Notes under the pieces: generated by a model | What the model saw: the letters and a program-made list of their open reading frames with translations, nothing else | What the model was told of the DNA's origin: nothing | The model's database searches: none | Shown: positions 17,267 through 25,494 of the stretch, one piece after another | Layout: each line of letters starts with the position of its first letter | Numbering within the stretch: position 1 is the first letter of the stretch | Assembly (NCBI RefSeq): GCF_001657475.1 | Contig: NZ_LXEY01000022.1 | Coordinates: 1-64,000 of the forward strand | Length of the DNA stretch: 64,000 bases | From: Enteractinococcus helveticum | GTDB taxonomy: Bacteria; Actinomycetota; Actinomycetes; Actinomycetales; Micrococcaceae | Reading direction: 5' to 3' | Translations under genes and position numbers: made by a program

Positions 17267-18219
17267 GCAGTTGTCTGATCCGCCGGGACCAGATCTAGGA
17301 CCACGGCTTCCGGCGGACAGAACGTGCGCAAAGGCACCATGGGAGAGGCCCCGATCCCGGCGGTGACATGGATCAGCGCAGTGCGTCCGGCGCTGCGCCA
17401 GGGAAAGCTGCCCGACGCCAGGCCGGTGGGCAAATCACAGTTCGACACTATCGCGCCATAGGAGGGCAGGGCCACTTGCCCGCCGTGAGTGTGACCCGCT
17501 AACACGAGGTCGGCGCCGTCGGCCACCGCGGCATCGAGTACTCGTCGGTAGGGGGCATGGGTCACCGCGATCTTCAATAACGGGTTGGTATCTTGTGCGC
17601 TCGGAAATCCTGGCCAATCATCGGCTTGCATATGCGCATCGTGTGTACCTGCCACCTGAATCTCAATCCCGTCACTGACCTGTAGTGTTACGGCACGATT
17701 GTCGACCCGATGCCAGGTGCCCCGTGCAGTGAAACCGTCAAATATTTTGCGCGTATCAATAGCATTGCGGAGCTCCTCAGGGCGTGTGGTCGTTGAGGGC
17801 GCTCGGAGATAGCGTAGGGGATTGGCGTTCCGGGGTCCAAAGAAGTCGTTCGACCCGGGAACAAATACCCCTGGAAATTCAAGCAGTGGTTCAAGGGCAT
17901 GCAGCACGTCAGCTATGGCATCAACCCCACCGGGGTTATCCCCGATATTGACCACGAGGTCGGGCTGCGTCGCCGCCAGGCTGCGCACAAAATCGATCTT
18001 GGTCCGATCACCAGCAACCAGGTGCATATCACCCACATGTAGGATGCGTAGCGGGGCCTGGCCAGCCGGCAGTATCGGGATCGTTTCATAACGAATGCCA
18101 AATTGACGTGCTGAAGTCACACCAAATAGTGTGGCCGAGACCGCCGTGACGGTACCCAGAGTGAAAAGTTTGGCCGCGCCGGACAGTATCCGACGCGGCC
18201 ACCAACGTGACTTAGACAC
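17260..18219 (-). CDS. Membrane-anchored metallophosphoesterase
   Basis: The 319-residue protein has an N-terminal membrane segment (about 12-32) and a calcineurin-like phosphoesterase fold: LHVGDMHL, VVNIGDN, FVPGSNDFFG (GNHD-like), and GHTHGGQ for the second metal site. These supply the Asp, Asn and His ligands for a dinuclear metal centre. The family includes YkuE-like phosphodiesterases; the substrate is unknown. The start is GTG 18219, sharing its G with the TAG stop of the upstream penicillin-binding protein (TAGTG), so the two are translationally coupled, an arrangement also common in other actinobacteria. Confidence 0.88.
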   Translation of the reverse strand: MSKSRWWPRRILSGAAKLFTLGTVTAVSATLFGVTSARQFGIRYETIPILPAGQAPLRILHVGDMHLVAGDRTKIDFVRSLAATQPDLVVNIGDNPGGVDAIADVLHALEPLLEFPGVFVPGSNDFFGPRNANPLRYLRAPSTTTRPEELRNAIDTRKIFDGFTARGTWHRVDNRAVTLQVSDGIEIQVAGTHDAHMQADDWPGFPSAQDTNPLLKIAVTHAPYRRVLDAAVADGADLVLAGHTHGGQVALPSYGAIVSNCDLPTGLASGSFPWRSAGRTALIHVTAGIGASPMVPLRTFCPPEAVVLDLVPADQTTAY

Positions 18220-20504
18220 TAGTCGTCATTTCCTGACGAGTCATTGTCACCCGAATCGTTGTCATCGGATTCATTCGAGGAATCCGAATCTGAATCGGAG
18301 TTCGAACCGGAATCCGAATCTGAGTTCGAGCCGGAACCCGAATTTGAGCCAGAATTCGAACTGCCGGACGAACCAGCGCTGTAGTCTCTCGGATTACCGG
18401 TTGGACCGTCAAACTTCGGGAAGGCATCGGTACCGTACTTCGGTCCGGCTACCTCCATGAAATCAACCCACATAGGTCCGGCAATCAGCGAGCCCCATGC
18501 GTCCTGGAAATAGCGTCCACCGATGGTTTTGCCGCGGAGGGTGTAATCCTGGCCGTTGCCCAGGTAGTTACCAACCCATGAAGCCGTTGCAAGCTCGGAA
18601 GTGTACCCAATGAACCATGTTGACGATTCGAAGTTGTTCGTACCGGTCTTACCTGCGATCGGGAAGTTGAGACGTCCCTGCGAAATACGCTCACTAGCGA
18701 TGGCGGTCAACGTGTTGTTGAGCTCTTTGATGTTCTCCGGGTTCAGCGCACCTGGGGAGCACTGGATCGGCGGAACGGTGTATTCGTTGCCATCGGCGTC
18801 AACGATCGATTCGATGGCACGTGGTTCACAGTACGTGCCGCCGGAACCCAAGGTCGAGTACGCGGATGCCATGGTGAGTGGGGAAACGTTGTATGCACCC
18901 AGAGCGAATGATGGGTTGGAAGGATCCAGACCTTCGTTGTTCTCCGCATCGGTGATACCGGCGGCGTCGGTGATATCGGTAATGGCGCAGAGGTCGGTGT
19001 TATAGGCCGCAGCAATTGTGGCTGTGTTAATCGACCAGTACAGGCCGTAGTCCATACGCATTGGTTTATGCATATCAGCGATAGCGTTCTTTGGTCGCCA
19101 GCCGTCGCTACCAATGCGCGCATGCCCGCCGGGCAGGCAGTAGGCAGGGAAACGGGCGCCGTCATAGTTATTTCGGGAAGCATCGACTCGGTCGCGCATT
19201 GATTTTCCAGAGCCGATCCAGGCCATCGCAACGAACGGTTTTAGCGTTGAACCCAGCTGGAAGCCTTGACCGCCGCCCCAGTCCTTGTCGACGTTAAAGT
19301 TCAGCGAGGTTTCACCGTTGCTCAGATCATCGCCGACCTCGTAGTCGGTGTTCTGGGCCATCGCTTTGATGTTGCCTGTGTTTTGCTGGACCGTCACGAT
19401 GGACGAGCCGACTCCTTCGTTTTCACCGGCAGGAACGTTGCGGCGTGCGGTTTCTACAGCAGCTTCTTGCAGCTCAGAATCCAGTGTCGTGGTGATCTCT
19501 AGACCGGAACGATCCAGCATGCGCTGACGGGATTCACGATCCGGGCCGAAAGCAGGGTCGGCGAGGATTGACCGCTGGATGTAGTCACAGAAGTATTCGA
19601 AACCATCCTTGGCGTAATAACAGCCCGACGGCAGTGGGTTCAAATCAAGCGTGACTTCAGAAGCGACAGCTTCATCATATTCTTCTTCTGTGATTTTGCC
19701 TTGATTGCGCATGTTACCCAACACCAGATTGCGACGGTGTGTTGCACCTTCTGGGTTGGTTTCTGGATTCAGCGCGTTCGGCGATTGTACAAGCCCAGCC
19801 AGCAGGGCTGACTCGGGAATATTCAGTTCAGCAGCCGACTTATCAAAGAAATATCGGGCAGCAGATTCCACGCCGTAGGTCCGGCCGGAGAAGAGCACGA
19901 TGTTGAGATAGCCTTCCAGGATCTCATCCTTGGACATCTCCTTTTCAACGGCCACCGCAAGTTTCATCTCGCGAATCTTATCCGGAATCTGTTTAGTACC
20001 AGACACGGTCGTGCGTAAGCCGTTAAGGTTCTGATAGTTGACCAGCACGTTGTTGACATACTGCTGAGTCAGCGTCGACGCACCCTGCTGGGTATCGGAC
20101 GTCACGTTGTGGACGACGGCGCGTGCAAGCCCTTGGCCATCAACACCGGAGTGCTCATAGAAGCGCTCGTCCTCAATGGCAATGATCGCATCGATCATGT
20201 GCTGCGAAATATCTTCGAGATCAACCGGGGTGCGGTCTTCAGCGTAGAAGGTCGCGATCTCATTGCCGTCCTGGTCGAGGATGACCGACGGTATGGACAG
20301 TGGCTCTTCATTGAGCTCGGCGGGTAGCTGATCCAGCATTTCGGTGCCGACTTGAGATGCCGCGCCGGCGAGCATGCCAGCGGGTAGCAACATGCCAGCC
20401 CCTAGAGCTCCCAACAGCGCGGAAATACCGAAAAAGGCGAGCAGTTTTGACAGCACGGGATTGCTTTTGAGCACACTAGATCCTGAGGACGTCGTTTTGG
20501 CCAT
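18219..20504 (-). CDS. Bifunctional penicillin-binding protein (PBP1A-type)
   Basis: The 761-residue class A PBP polymerises and cross-links peptidoglycan. It has one membrane helix (about 20-45), a GT51 glycosyltransferase domain (IAIEDERFYEHSGVD, STLTQQYVNN, KILEGYLNIVLF-like segment) and a transpeptidase domain with SxxK in GSTLKPF, SxN in SINTATI and KTGT in AGKTGTNN. The last 50 residues are almost only Ser, Gly, Asn and Asp, an extracellular low-complexity tail. ATG 20504 has TAGACT 6 nt upstream and no Shine-Dalgarno sequence. It overlaps the metallophosphoesterase gene by 1 nt. Confidence 0.93.
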   Translation of the reverse strand: MAKTTSSGSSVLKSNPVLSKLLAFFGISALLGALGAGMLLPAGMLAGAASQVGTEMLDQLPAELNEEPLSIPSVILDQDGNEIATFYAEDRTPVDLEDISQHMIDAIIAIEDERFYEHSGVDGQGLARAVVHNVTSDTQQGASTLTQQYVNNVLVNYQNLNGLRTTVSGTKQIPDKIREMKLAVAVEKEMSKDEILEGYLNIVLFSGRTYGVESAARYFFDKSAAELNIPESALLAGLVQSPNALNPETNPEGATHRRNLVLGNMRNQGKITEEEYDEAVASEVTLDLNPLPSGCYYAKDGFEYFCDYIQRSILADPAFGPDRESRQRMLDRSGLEITTTLDSELQEAAVETARRNVPAGENEGVGSSIVTVQQNTGNIKAMAQNTDYEVGDDLSNGETSLNFNVDKDWGGGQGFQLGSTLKPFVAMAWIGSGKSMRDRVDASRNNYDGARFPAYCLPGGHARIGSDGWRPKNAIADMHKPMRMDYGLYWSINTATIAAAYNTDLCAITDITDAAGITDAENNEGLDPSNPSFALGAYNVSPLTMASAYSTLGSGGTYCEPRAIESIVDADGNEYTVPPIQCSPGALNPENIKELNNTLTAIASERISQGRLNFPIAGKTGTNNFESSTWFIGYTSELATASWVGNYLGNGQDYTLRGKTIGGRYFQDAWGSLIAGPMWVDFMEVAGPKYGTDAFPKFDGPTGNPRDYSAGSSGSSNSGSNSGSGSNSDSDSGSNSDSDSDSSNESDDNDSGDNDSSGNDD

Positions 20505-20574
20505 GCCGGCAGTCTACTACGAAGCACAAGATCAAATCTGTTCCAAAGCTCTTGGCGCAAGATACGGTTAACGC

Positions 20575-20742
20575 ATGAGTGATAAACAAAAGTGGGAATA
20601 TGCCACGATTCCTTTGCTGATTCATGCCACGAAACAAATTCTCGATCAGTGGGGTGACGACGGTTGGGAGCTTGTCACCGTTATCCCAGGTCCGGACGGT
20701 AATGCGCCCGTTGCCTATCTCAAACGACCCAAATCGGAATAA
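20575..20742 (+). CDS. DUF4177 domain-containing small protein
   Basis: A 55-residue protein, KWEYATIPLLIHATKQILDQ then GDDGWELVTVIPGP, which is the compact beta-alpha-beta pattern of DUF4177 (WEY at the start and DGWELV in the middle). Function unknown; cytoplasmic. It is located just before the RidA-like gene with 11 nt between, so the two form an operon. ATG 20575 has TACGGT 6 nt upstream and no ribosome binding site, again suggesting a leaderless mRNA. Confidence 0.85.
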   Translation: MSDKQKWEYATIPLLIHATKQILDQWGDDGWELVTVIPGPDGNAPVAYLKRPKSE

Positions 20743-20753
20743 GAAGGAGCCCC

Positions 20754-21218
20754 ATGTCCGCTATCGAACAGCGTATTGAAGAAGCCGGATACACCCTGCC
20801 TGCCGTCGGCAAACCACTGGCCGCTTATGTGCCCACCATGCGTGATGGTGACAGCATCTATACTTCTGGCCAGTTGCCGATGGTCGATGGCAAACCTGCA
20901 GGTACAGGCAAAGTCGGTCAGGACGTCAGCGTTGAAGACGCCGCCGATTGCGCGCGCATTTGTGTTTTGAATGCGCTTGCCGCCATCAAAGCTGAAGTCG
21001 GAGACTTGGATAAGATCACCCAGATCACCAAGGTGGTCGGGTTTGTGTCCTCAGCATCCGATTTCGATCAGCAGCACATCGTGATCAACGGCGCATCCGA
21101 ATTCCTCGCTGACATTTTCCAAGAGAAAGGTCAGCACGCACGTTCGGCCGTCGGCGTAGCCATGCTCCCGATGAACGTCCCAGTGGAAGTAGAAATGATT
21201 GTCAAAGTCCAAGATTAG
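20754..21218 (+). CDS. RidA family protein
   Basis: A 154-residue protein of the YjgF/YER057c/UK114 family in its longer form, with LAAYVPTMRDGDSIYTSGQLP and a C-terminal ARSAVGVAMLPMNVPVEVEM in which the Arg binds the carboxylate. RidA proteins hydrolyse reactive enamines/imines made by PLP enzymes, but this longer subgroup may have another substrate. AAGGAG precedes ATG 20754. A strong bidirectional terminator follows at 21247. Confidence 0.9.
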   Translation: MSAIEQRIEEAGYTLPAVGKPLAAYVPTMRDGDSIYTSGQLPMVDGKPAGTGKVGQDVSVEDAADCARICVLNALAAIKAEVGDLDKITQITKVVGFVSSASDFDQQHIVINGASEFLADIFQEKGQHARSAVGVAMLPMNVPVEVEMIVKVQD

Positions 21219-21246
21219 GACGTTGAGATTGATTCGCTGAGTTAAG

Positions 21247-21288
21247 CCACTGCCGGGCTGAAGATGTATTTCTTCAGCCCGGCAGTGG
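21247..21288. terminator. Bidirectional intrinsic terminator between ridA-like gene and crp
   Basis: A perfect 18-bp stem (21247-21264 with 21271-21288) with a 6-nt loop lies between the convergent RidA-like and Crp genes, 28 nt from one stop and 19 nt from the other. Confidence 0.9.
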
Positions 21289-21307
21289 TTTAAAACGGTA
21301 TACGTGC

Positions 21308-21985
21308 TTAGCGTGCGCGCTGGCGCAGACGCTGCAGATCCAGAATGATGACGGCGCGGTTCTCGAGGCGCAGCCAATCACGCTGGACGAATTCGGCCAA
21401 AGCCTTGTTGACGGTTTCACGAGATGCACCGACTAGCTGAGCCAGTTCTTCCTGGGTCAGGTCGTGAGCGACCAACAGGCCGTCAGCGGTTGGACGGCCG
21501 AAGCGATCAGCTAGGTCTAGCAGAGCTTTGGCGACGCGTCCTGGGACATCTGAGAAGACCAGGTCAGCCAAGGACTCGTTGGTCCGAGACAGGCGGCGGG
21601 CCAGAGCACCGAGCAGCTGCATGGAAACTTCAGGCGAAGAGTAGATGACTTTTCGCAGGTTTTCATGGCGTAGGCCGGCAAGGCTGGTCGCAGAAACCGC
21701 AGTTGCTGAAGCCGAACGTGGGGCTGGGTTGAACAGCGCCATTTCGCCGAAGACTTCGCCTGGGCCAAGAATGGCAAGCAAGTTTTCGCGACCGTCTGGG
21801 GCAGTGCGACCGAGTTTAATTTTGCCTGTCAGAATGACGTACAGCTGATCGCCGTCATCGCCTTCGTGGAAAACTGAGGCACCGCGGGACAATTCAACTT
21901 CGGTCAGCTCCGCGGTCAGCGCGCTGAACACCTCATCGTCAAGGTGTGTAAAGAGGGGTGCGTTGCGCAATACGTCTAGATCCAT
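21308..21985 (-). CDS. Crp/Fnr family regulator, GlxR type
   Basis: The 225-residue protein has a cyclic-nucleotide-binding domain (FHEGDDGDQLYVILTGKIKL, GPGEVFGEMALF, PRSASATA with the cAMP-contacting Glu and Arg-Ser pair) and a winged HTH (LTQEELAQLVGASRETVNKAL). Length and sequence fit the actinobacterial Crp/GlxR group, global cAMP-responsive regulators of carbon metabolism. ATG 21985 is the natural start; AAGGAAA lies 14 nt upstream, a long spacing. A Crp-like palindrome at 22144-22159 suggests autoregulation. Confidence 0.93.
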   Translation of the reverse strand: MDLDVLRNAPLFTHLDDEVFSALTAELTEVELSRGASVFHEGDDGDQLYVILTGKIKLGRTAPDGRENLLAILGPGEVFGEMALFNPAPRSASATAVSATSLAGLRHENLRKVIYSSPEVSMQLLGALARRLSRTNESLADLVFSDVPGRVAKALLDLADRFGRPTADGLLVAHDLTQEELAQLVGASRETVNKALAEFVQRDWLRLENRAVIILDLQRLRQRAR

Positions 21986-22289
21986 GGTGGTAAAGATTTC
22001 CTTACTGGCCTTATGGGCCGAACTCAAACTTGTCGGAACTTGGTCACTGTTGGTGAAGTGCCGATGAATGCCGGATCGGGCACACAAATGTTAGTGCGTT
22101 TCGACATGGGTTTCCAGCCAATTCTATCTAATGTAGAAAGAGATGTGGAAATCGTCACAACCAGCAGCGAAATATTCTTCTACGATAGACCAAAAATCAA
22201 CCGAATGACGACGTATTCGAGACCTCGGGCATAAGACGGCAGAAAGCAGCTACGCTAAAATCACAGTAACTACCCAATAATAACAGCGG
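21986..22289. other. Divergent intergenic region of crp and the MarP-like gene
   Basis: These 304 bases carry no gene that I can support. They contain the Crp-like site at 22144-22159, a TAACAT hexamer on the minus strand (22086-22091) that could be the crp -10, and TACGCT at 22250-22255 that could be a -10 for the rightward gene. The sequence is otherwise A+T-rich compared with the surrounding genes. Confidence 0.5.
22144..22159. promoter_or_regulatory. Crp/GlxR-like binding site upstream of crp
   Basis: TGTGGAAATCGTCACA fits the palindrome TGTGA-N6-TCACA with one mismatch. It lies 159 bp before the crp start and about 130 bp before the MarP-like gene, and might control either. Confidence 0.6.
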
Positions 22290-23483
22290 ATGGGACGGTG
22301 GGTGATCATAGCGCTTTCCTTGCTTGATTGGGCGTTAATCGTTGTCCTCATCATCGTTATTATTATCGGTTTTCGTCGCGGGTTTTGGATCTCGATGGGC
22401 ACCGTGGCAGGCGCAGTTGCAGGCGTGCTGGGTGGCTTGTTTTTGATGCCGCTCATTGTTCAACTGGTACCCGCCGGCGTCGTCCGGATTATTGCCATGG
22501 TGGCAGCGACCGCGTTTCTGATCTGGTTCGGCATGGCGATCGGTCGCAAGATTGGGCGCCGGTTGCGATTACATATCAGCCATCCGGTGATGCGAACCGT
22601 CGATAAATTTTTAGGCGCCGTGGCCAATACGGCCATTGCTGGACTCATTATTTCGCTGGTCGCGTTTTCGATCTCCAGTGTTGGGGTCCCCGGAATCACC
22701 AGCGTGCTCAAGAACTCACGGATCGTCGCCTTTACGACGACGTTGACTCCAGAAAGCGCGCGCATCTGGGTCGCTGATGTTCGAGCAGCCATCCTAGATT
22801 CTTCAGAACTTCCCGAACTGGATTTGGCAGACACCGCAGATCCAGAAGTTGAAAAGACCGCGATTGAGCCCACGAACGAAGTGCACGAAACTAGCGTATC
22901 GTCGGTGAGAATCACAGGAAGTGCCTATGAATGCGGTCAGAGCCAAACCGGTTCCGGATTCGCGGTGACCGGCGATCGAGTAGTAACAAACGCCCACGTG
23001 GTTGCAGGGGTCGAAGCACCGCAAGTCGAATCCTTCGACGGGCAGTTATTTACCGGTCAGGTCGTAGCGTTCGACCCGGACATCGACATCGCGATCATTG
23101 CCCTACCTGGTGCACAACTGCCAGTTGTCGAATTTGGAGAAGCCCTCGAGCCTGGTGAACCGGCGTTTGTTTTAGGATTCCCATCCGGTGGGCCACACCA
23201 AATCCTCGGCGCTGAAATCCAGGCTCATGGGCCGGCGACTGTAGCGAACATTTACGATGAAAATGCCCAGCTGCGCGACGTGTACCAGCTAGCTGCTGAA
23301 GTACGTCAGGGCAATTCCGGGGGTGCATTGGTCGGAGAAGATGGCACGGTCGCTGGCGTGATTTTTGCACGTGCCTCTGAAGCCGATATTGGCTATGCGA
23401 TGTCGCATGATGAAATTGCTGACGTGATCAATCAAGCCCCTCATTTATCGCAGCCGGTGTCTACCGGACACTGGTTGGAATAA
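22290..23483 (+). CDS. MarP-type membrane serine protease (CvpA plus trypsin-like)
   Basis: The 397-residue protein has four membrane helices in an N-terminal CvpA-like domain (about 1-160) and an extracytoplasmic chymotrypsin-like protease with His in VVTNAHVV, Asp in PDIDIAII and Ser in QGNSGGAL. A Cys before the protease core (YECGQS) may be redox-active as reported for M. tuberculosis MarP, but the partner Cys is not evident. MarP is needed for acid resistance in mycobacteria. ATG 22290 has only a weak ribosome binding site, and GTG 22302 is an alternative. Confidence 0.9.
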   Translation: MGRWVIIALSLLDWALIVVLIIVIIIGFRRGFWISMGTVAGAVAGVLGGLFLMPLIVQLVPAGVVRIIAMVAATAFLIWFGMAIGRKIGRRLRLHISHPVMRTVDKFLGAVANTAIAGLIISLVAFSISSVGVPGITSVLKNSRIVAFTTTLTPESARIWVADVRAAILDSSELPELDLADTADPEVEKTAIEPTNEVHETSVSSVRITGSAYECGQSQTGSGFAVTGDRVVTNAHVVAGVEAPQVESFDGQLFTGQVVAFDPDIDIAIIALPGAQLPVVEFGEALEPGEPAFVLGFPSGGPHQILGAEIQAHGPATVANIYDENAQLRDVYQLAAEVRQGNSGGALVGEDGTVAGVIFARASEADIGYAMSHDEIADVINQAPHLSQPVSTGHWLE

Positions 23484-23583
23484 GCAGGCTCTGGCAGGAG
23501 CAGCTCAACTCCCAAGTCAAGCCGTGCCTGTTTGTGTCGGACATATTGTTCTAATGCTTGACAAGGCGTAATCTTGGTGACAC

Positions 23584-23600
23584 AAGTCATATAGTGACTT
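23584..23600. promoter_or_regulatory. Palindrome overlapping a -10-like element before metPS
   Basis: AAGTCA-TATAG-TGACTT is a perfect inverted repeat with 6-bp arms. Its centre overlaps TATAGT (23590-23595), a good -10 hexamer located 38 nt before the metP start. A regulator binding here would block the promoter. The -35 assignment is uncertain: TTGACA at 23558 is 26 bp away, too far for a standard promoter. Confidence 0.45.
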
Positions 23601-23632
23601 CTGCTCACATCGTCTGCTCTAAAGGGGTAGAA

Positions 23633-25261
23633 ATGTCCTCTCAAGTAACTTCTGCGCCCACAAAAACCCAAGTGCGCGAAGATTTTGGTGGTCGTTGGAT
23701 ATTCATCTTGGCGGCCATGGGATCTGCAATCGGGCTGGGCAATATTTGGCGCTTCCCATACATCGCCTACGAAAACGGCGGCGGCGCGTTTATCATTCCG
23801 TACCTTGTCGCGCTGCTATCTGCCGGTATTCCACTGTTGTTTTTCGACTACTCACTGGGCCACCGGTTCAAAGGTTCCCCACCGCTGACCTTCCGTCGAC
23901 TCAATAAGAGAACCGAGGCTGTTGGCTGGTGGCACGCAATGATCTGTGTGATCATCGGTATCTATTACGCAGCCATTCTGGCCTGGGCCACGATGTACAT
24001 CTTTTTCTCCGCAACAGAAGCATGGGGAGATGATCCCAACGCATACTTCTTCGAAGAATACCTGCAAATGTCAGAAACGCCGGCACTCAACTTCGAACTC
24101 GTTCCGGGTGTATTCTGGCCGCTTCTGATTATCTGGGTGGCTACGCTACTCATCCTGGCCTTTGGCGTACGTCGAGGTATTGGATTAGCCTCGGCTATCG
24201 GGATCCCACTGCTTGTGTTGATGTTCCTCGTCCTAATCGTTATTGCGCTAACATTGCCGGGCTCGAGCTCAGGCCTCGACGCGCTCTTCACACCGAATTG
24301 GGAAGCCCTGCTCAACCCCAGTGTATGGATCGCGGCTTATGGCCAGATCTTCTTCTCGCTGTCCGTAGGTTTCGGTATCATGATCACGTACGCGTCCTAT
24401 CTGAAACGACGCACCAACCTGACTTCTTCCGGCCTGGTGGTTGCCTTTTCAAACTCTGGCTTTGAGATCTTAGCCGGTATCGGCGTCTTTGCCACCCTGG
24501 GCTTCATGGCCCAAGCAGCCGGGCTAGAGATCGGTGAAGTCGTAACTTCCGGTATCGGGCTGGCGTTCGTGGCGTTTCCAGAAATTATCTCCCAAGCGCC
24601 ACTCGGCCTGGGGCCAATCATCGGTATCTTGTTCTTCGGCTCATTGCTCATTGCCGGGTTTACGTCGATGATTTCAATTCTGGAAGTCACCTTCTCCGCC
24701 ATCAAAGATAAGACCGGATGGTCTCGAAACACGGTGGTCTGGACCGTAGGAACTCTGCTCGCACTGGTTTCACTGTTTGGATTCGGCACAACGTCAGGGC
24801 TCGCCCTGCTGGATACTTTCGACTACTTCGTCAACAACTTTGGCATCGTAGCGGCAGCCTTCGTTGCGGTCGTCGTTGTCGCATGGTTGCTGCGCCGGCT
24901 CAACCGTGTCGTTGCGCACCTCAACAAGGTCTCATCCTTCCGACTCGGCACTGTCTACAAGATCCTGGTGGCCATCGTGCTGCCGGTAGTCCTTGGCTAC
25001 ATGCTCATCACCGAATTCCTCAACCAATCTACGGCTGAGGAACCCTACGGAGGCTACCCAGAGTGGTACGTCAATACGTTTGGTTGGGGCATGGCCATTG
25101 GAATCATAGTCATCGCCATCATCTTGAGCCTGATTCCATGGCCGAAAAACTCAGCGCTATACACCGAACAATCATCGAACGAGTACCCGCTTGATGACAC
25201 CGATCCGCCACTGGGTAAACATGCTTCCACAACAGAACCAGAACAGGGAGTTACACCATGA
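23633..25261 (+). CDS. metP: Sodium-dependent transporter MetP (neurotransmitter:sodium symporter family)
   Basis: The 542-residue membrane protein shows the NSS signature early, GSAIGLGNIWRFPYIAYENG, and about 11-12 helices. In Corynebacterium glutamicum a MetP of this family imports methionine and alanine with Na+ and needs the small subunit MetS; a MetS-like gene overlaps the end here (ATGA), which supports the same assignment. ATG 23633 has AAAGGGG upstream; the longer frame to 23558 overlaps the promoter area. Substrate specificity is inferred from the pairing. Confidence 0.88.
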   Translation: MSSQVTSAPTKTQVREDFGGRWIFILAAMGSAIGLGNIWRFPYIAYENGGGAFIIPYLVALLSAGIPLLFFDYSLGHRFKGSPPLTFRRLNKRTEAVGWWHAMICVIIGIYYAAILAWATMYIFFSATEAWGDDPNAYFFEEYLQMSETPALNFELVPGVFWPLLIIWVATLLILAFGVRRGIGLASAIGIPLLVLMFLVLIVIALTLPGSSSGLDALFTPNWEALLNPSVWIAAYGQIFFSLSVGFGIMITYASYLKRRTNLTSSGLVVAFSNSGFEILAGIGVFATLGFMAQAAGLEIGEVVTSGIGLAFVAFPEIISQAPLGLGPIIGILFFGSLLIAGFTSMISILEVTFSAIKDKTGWSRNTVVWTVGTLLALVSLFGFGTTSGLALLDTFDYFVNNFGIVAAAFVAVVVVAWLLRRLNRVVAHLNKVSSFRLGTVYKILVAIVLPVVLGYMLITEFLNQSTAEEPYGGYPEWYVNTFGWGMAIGIIVIAIILSLIPWPKNSALYTEQSSNEYPLDDTDPPLGKHASTTEPEQGVTP

Positions 25262-25413
25262 GCCCCATCGCCATAGTCATGATGGTCATCGCCTGCGTCA
25301 CCGTCTTCGGTGGGGTGGTCTTTGCGATGATTAACCTGCAACGTCACCCGGATGAAGTCTCTGGAGAATTCGCCGAAGCCGAAGAAGAAATCCTGGGTGG
25401 TAAAACCCTCTAG
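25258..25413 (+). CDS. metS: MetS-like small transporter subunit
   Basis: A 51-residue protein with one membrane helix (about 3-24) and a short cytoplasmic tail containing LQRHPDEVSGEF and an acidic stretch. This is the composition of MetS, the small subunit of the MetPS transporter. The ATG overlaps the metP stop in ATGA, so translation is coupled. It is followed by a strong terminator at 25432. Confidence 0.85.
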   Translation: MSPIAIVMMVIACVTVFGGVVFAMINLQRHPDEVSGEFAEAEEEILGGKTL

Positions 25414-25431
25414 ACCTGCACTCCTATAAAA

Positions 25432-25474
25432 AACGCTTCGGCCCACAACCGGTTTGGTTGTGGGCCGAAGCGTT
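25432..25474. terminator. Bidirectional intrinsic terminator between metS and acs
   Basis: A perfect 19-bp stem (25432-25450 with 25456-25474) with a 5-nt loop sits between convergent metS and acs, and A/T runs flank the metS side. Confidence 0.92.
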
Positions 25475-25494
25475 GGTCGAGAAGCCTTGAGCGG

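Noticed and set aside
18260..18365. Short repeats resembling a CRISPR or microsatellite array
   Set aside because: They are codon repeats for Ser/Asp/Asn/Gly in the penicillin-binding protein tail, without spacers or cas genes.
23593..23609. AGTGA-N7-TCACA near metP as a Crp site
   Set aside because: The spacer is 7 rather than 6 bp and the first half-site is imperfect.
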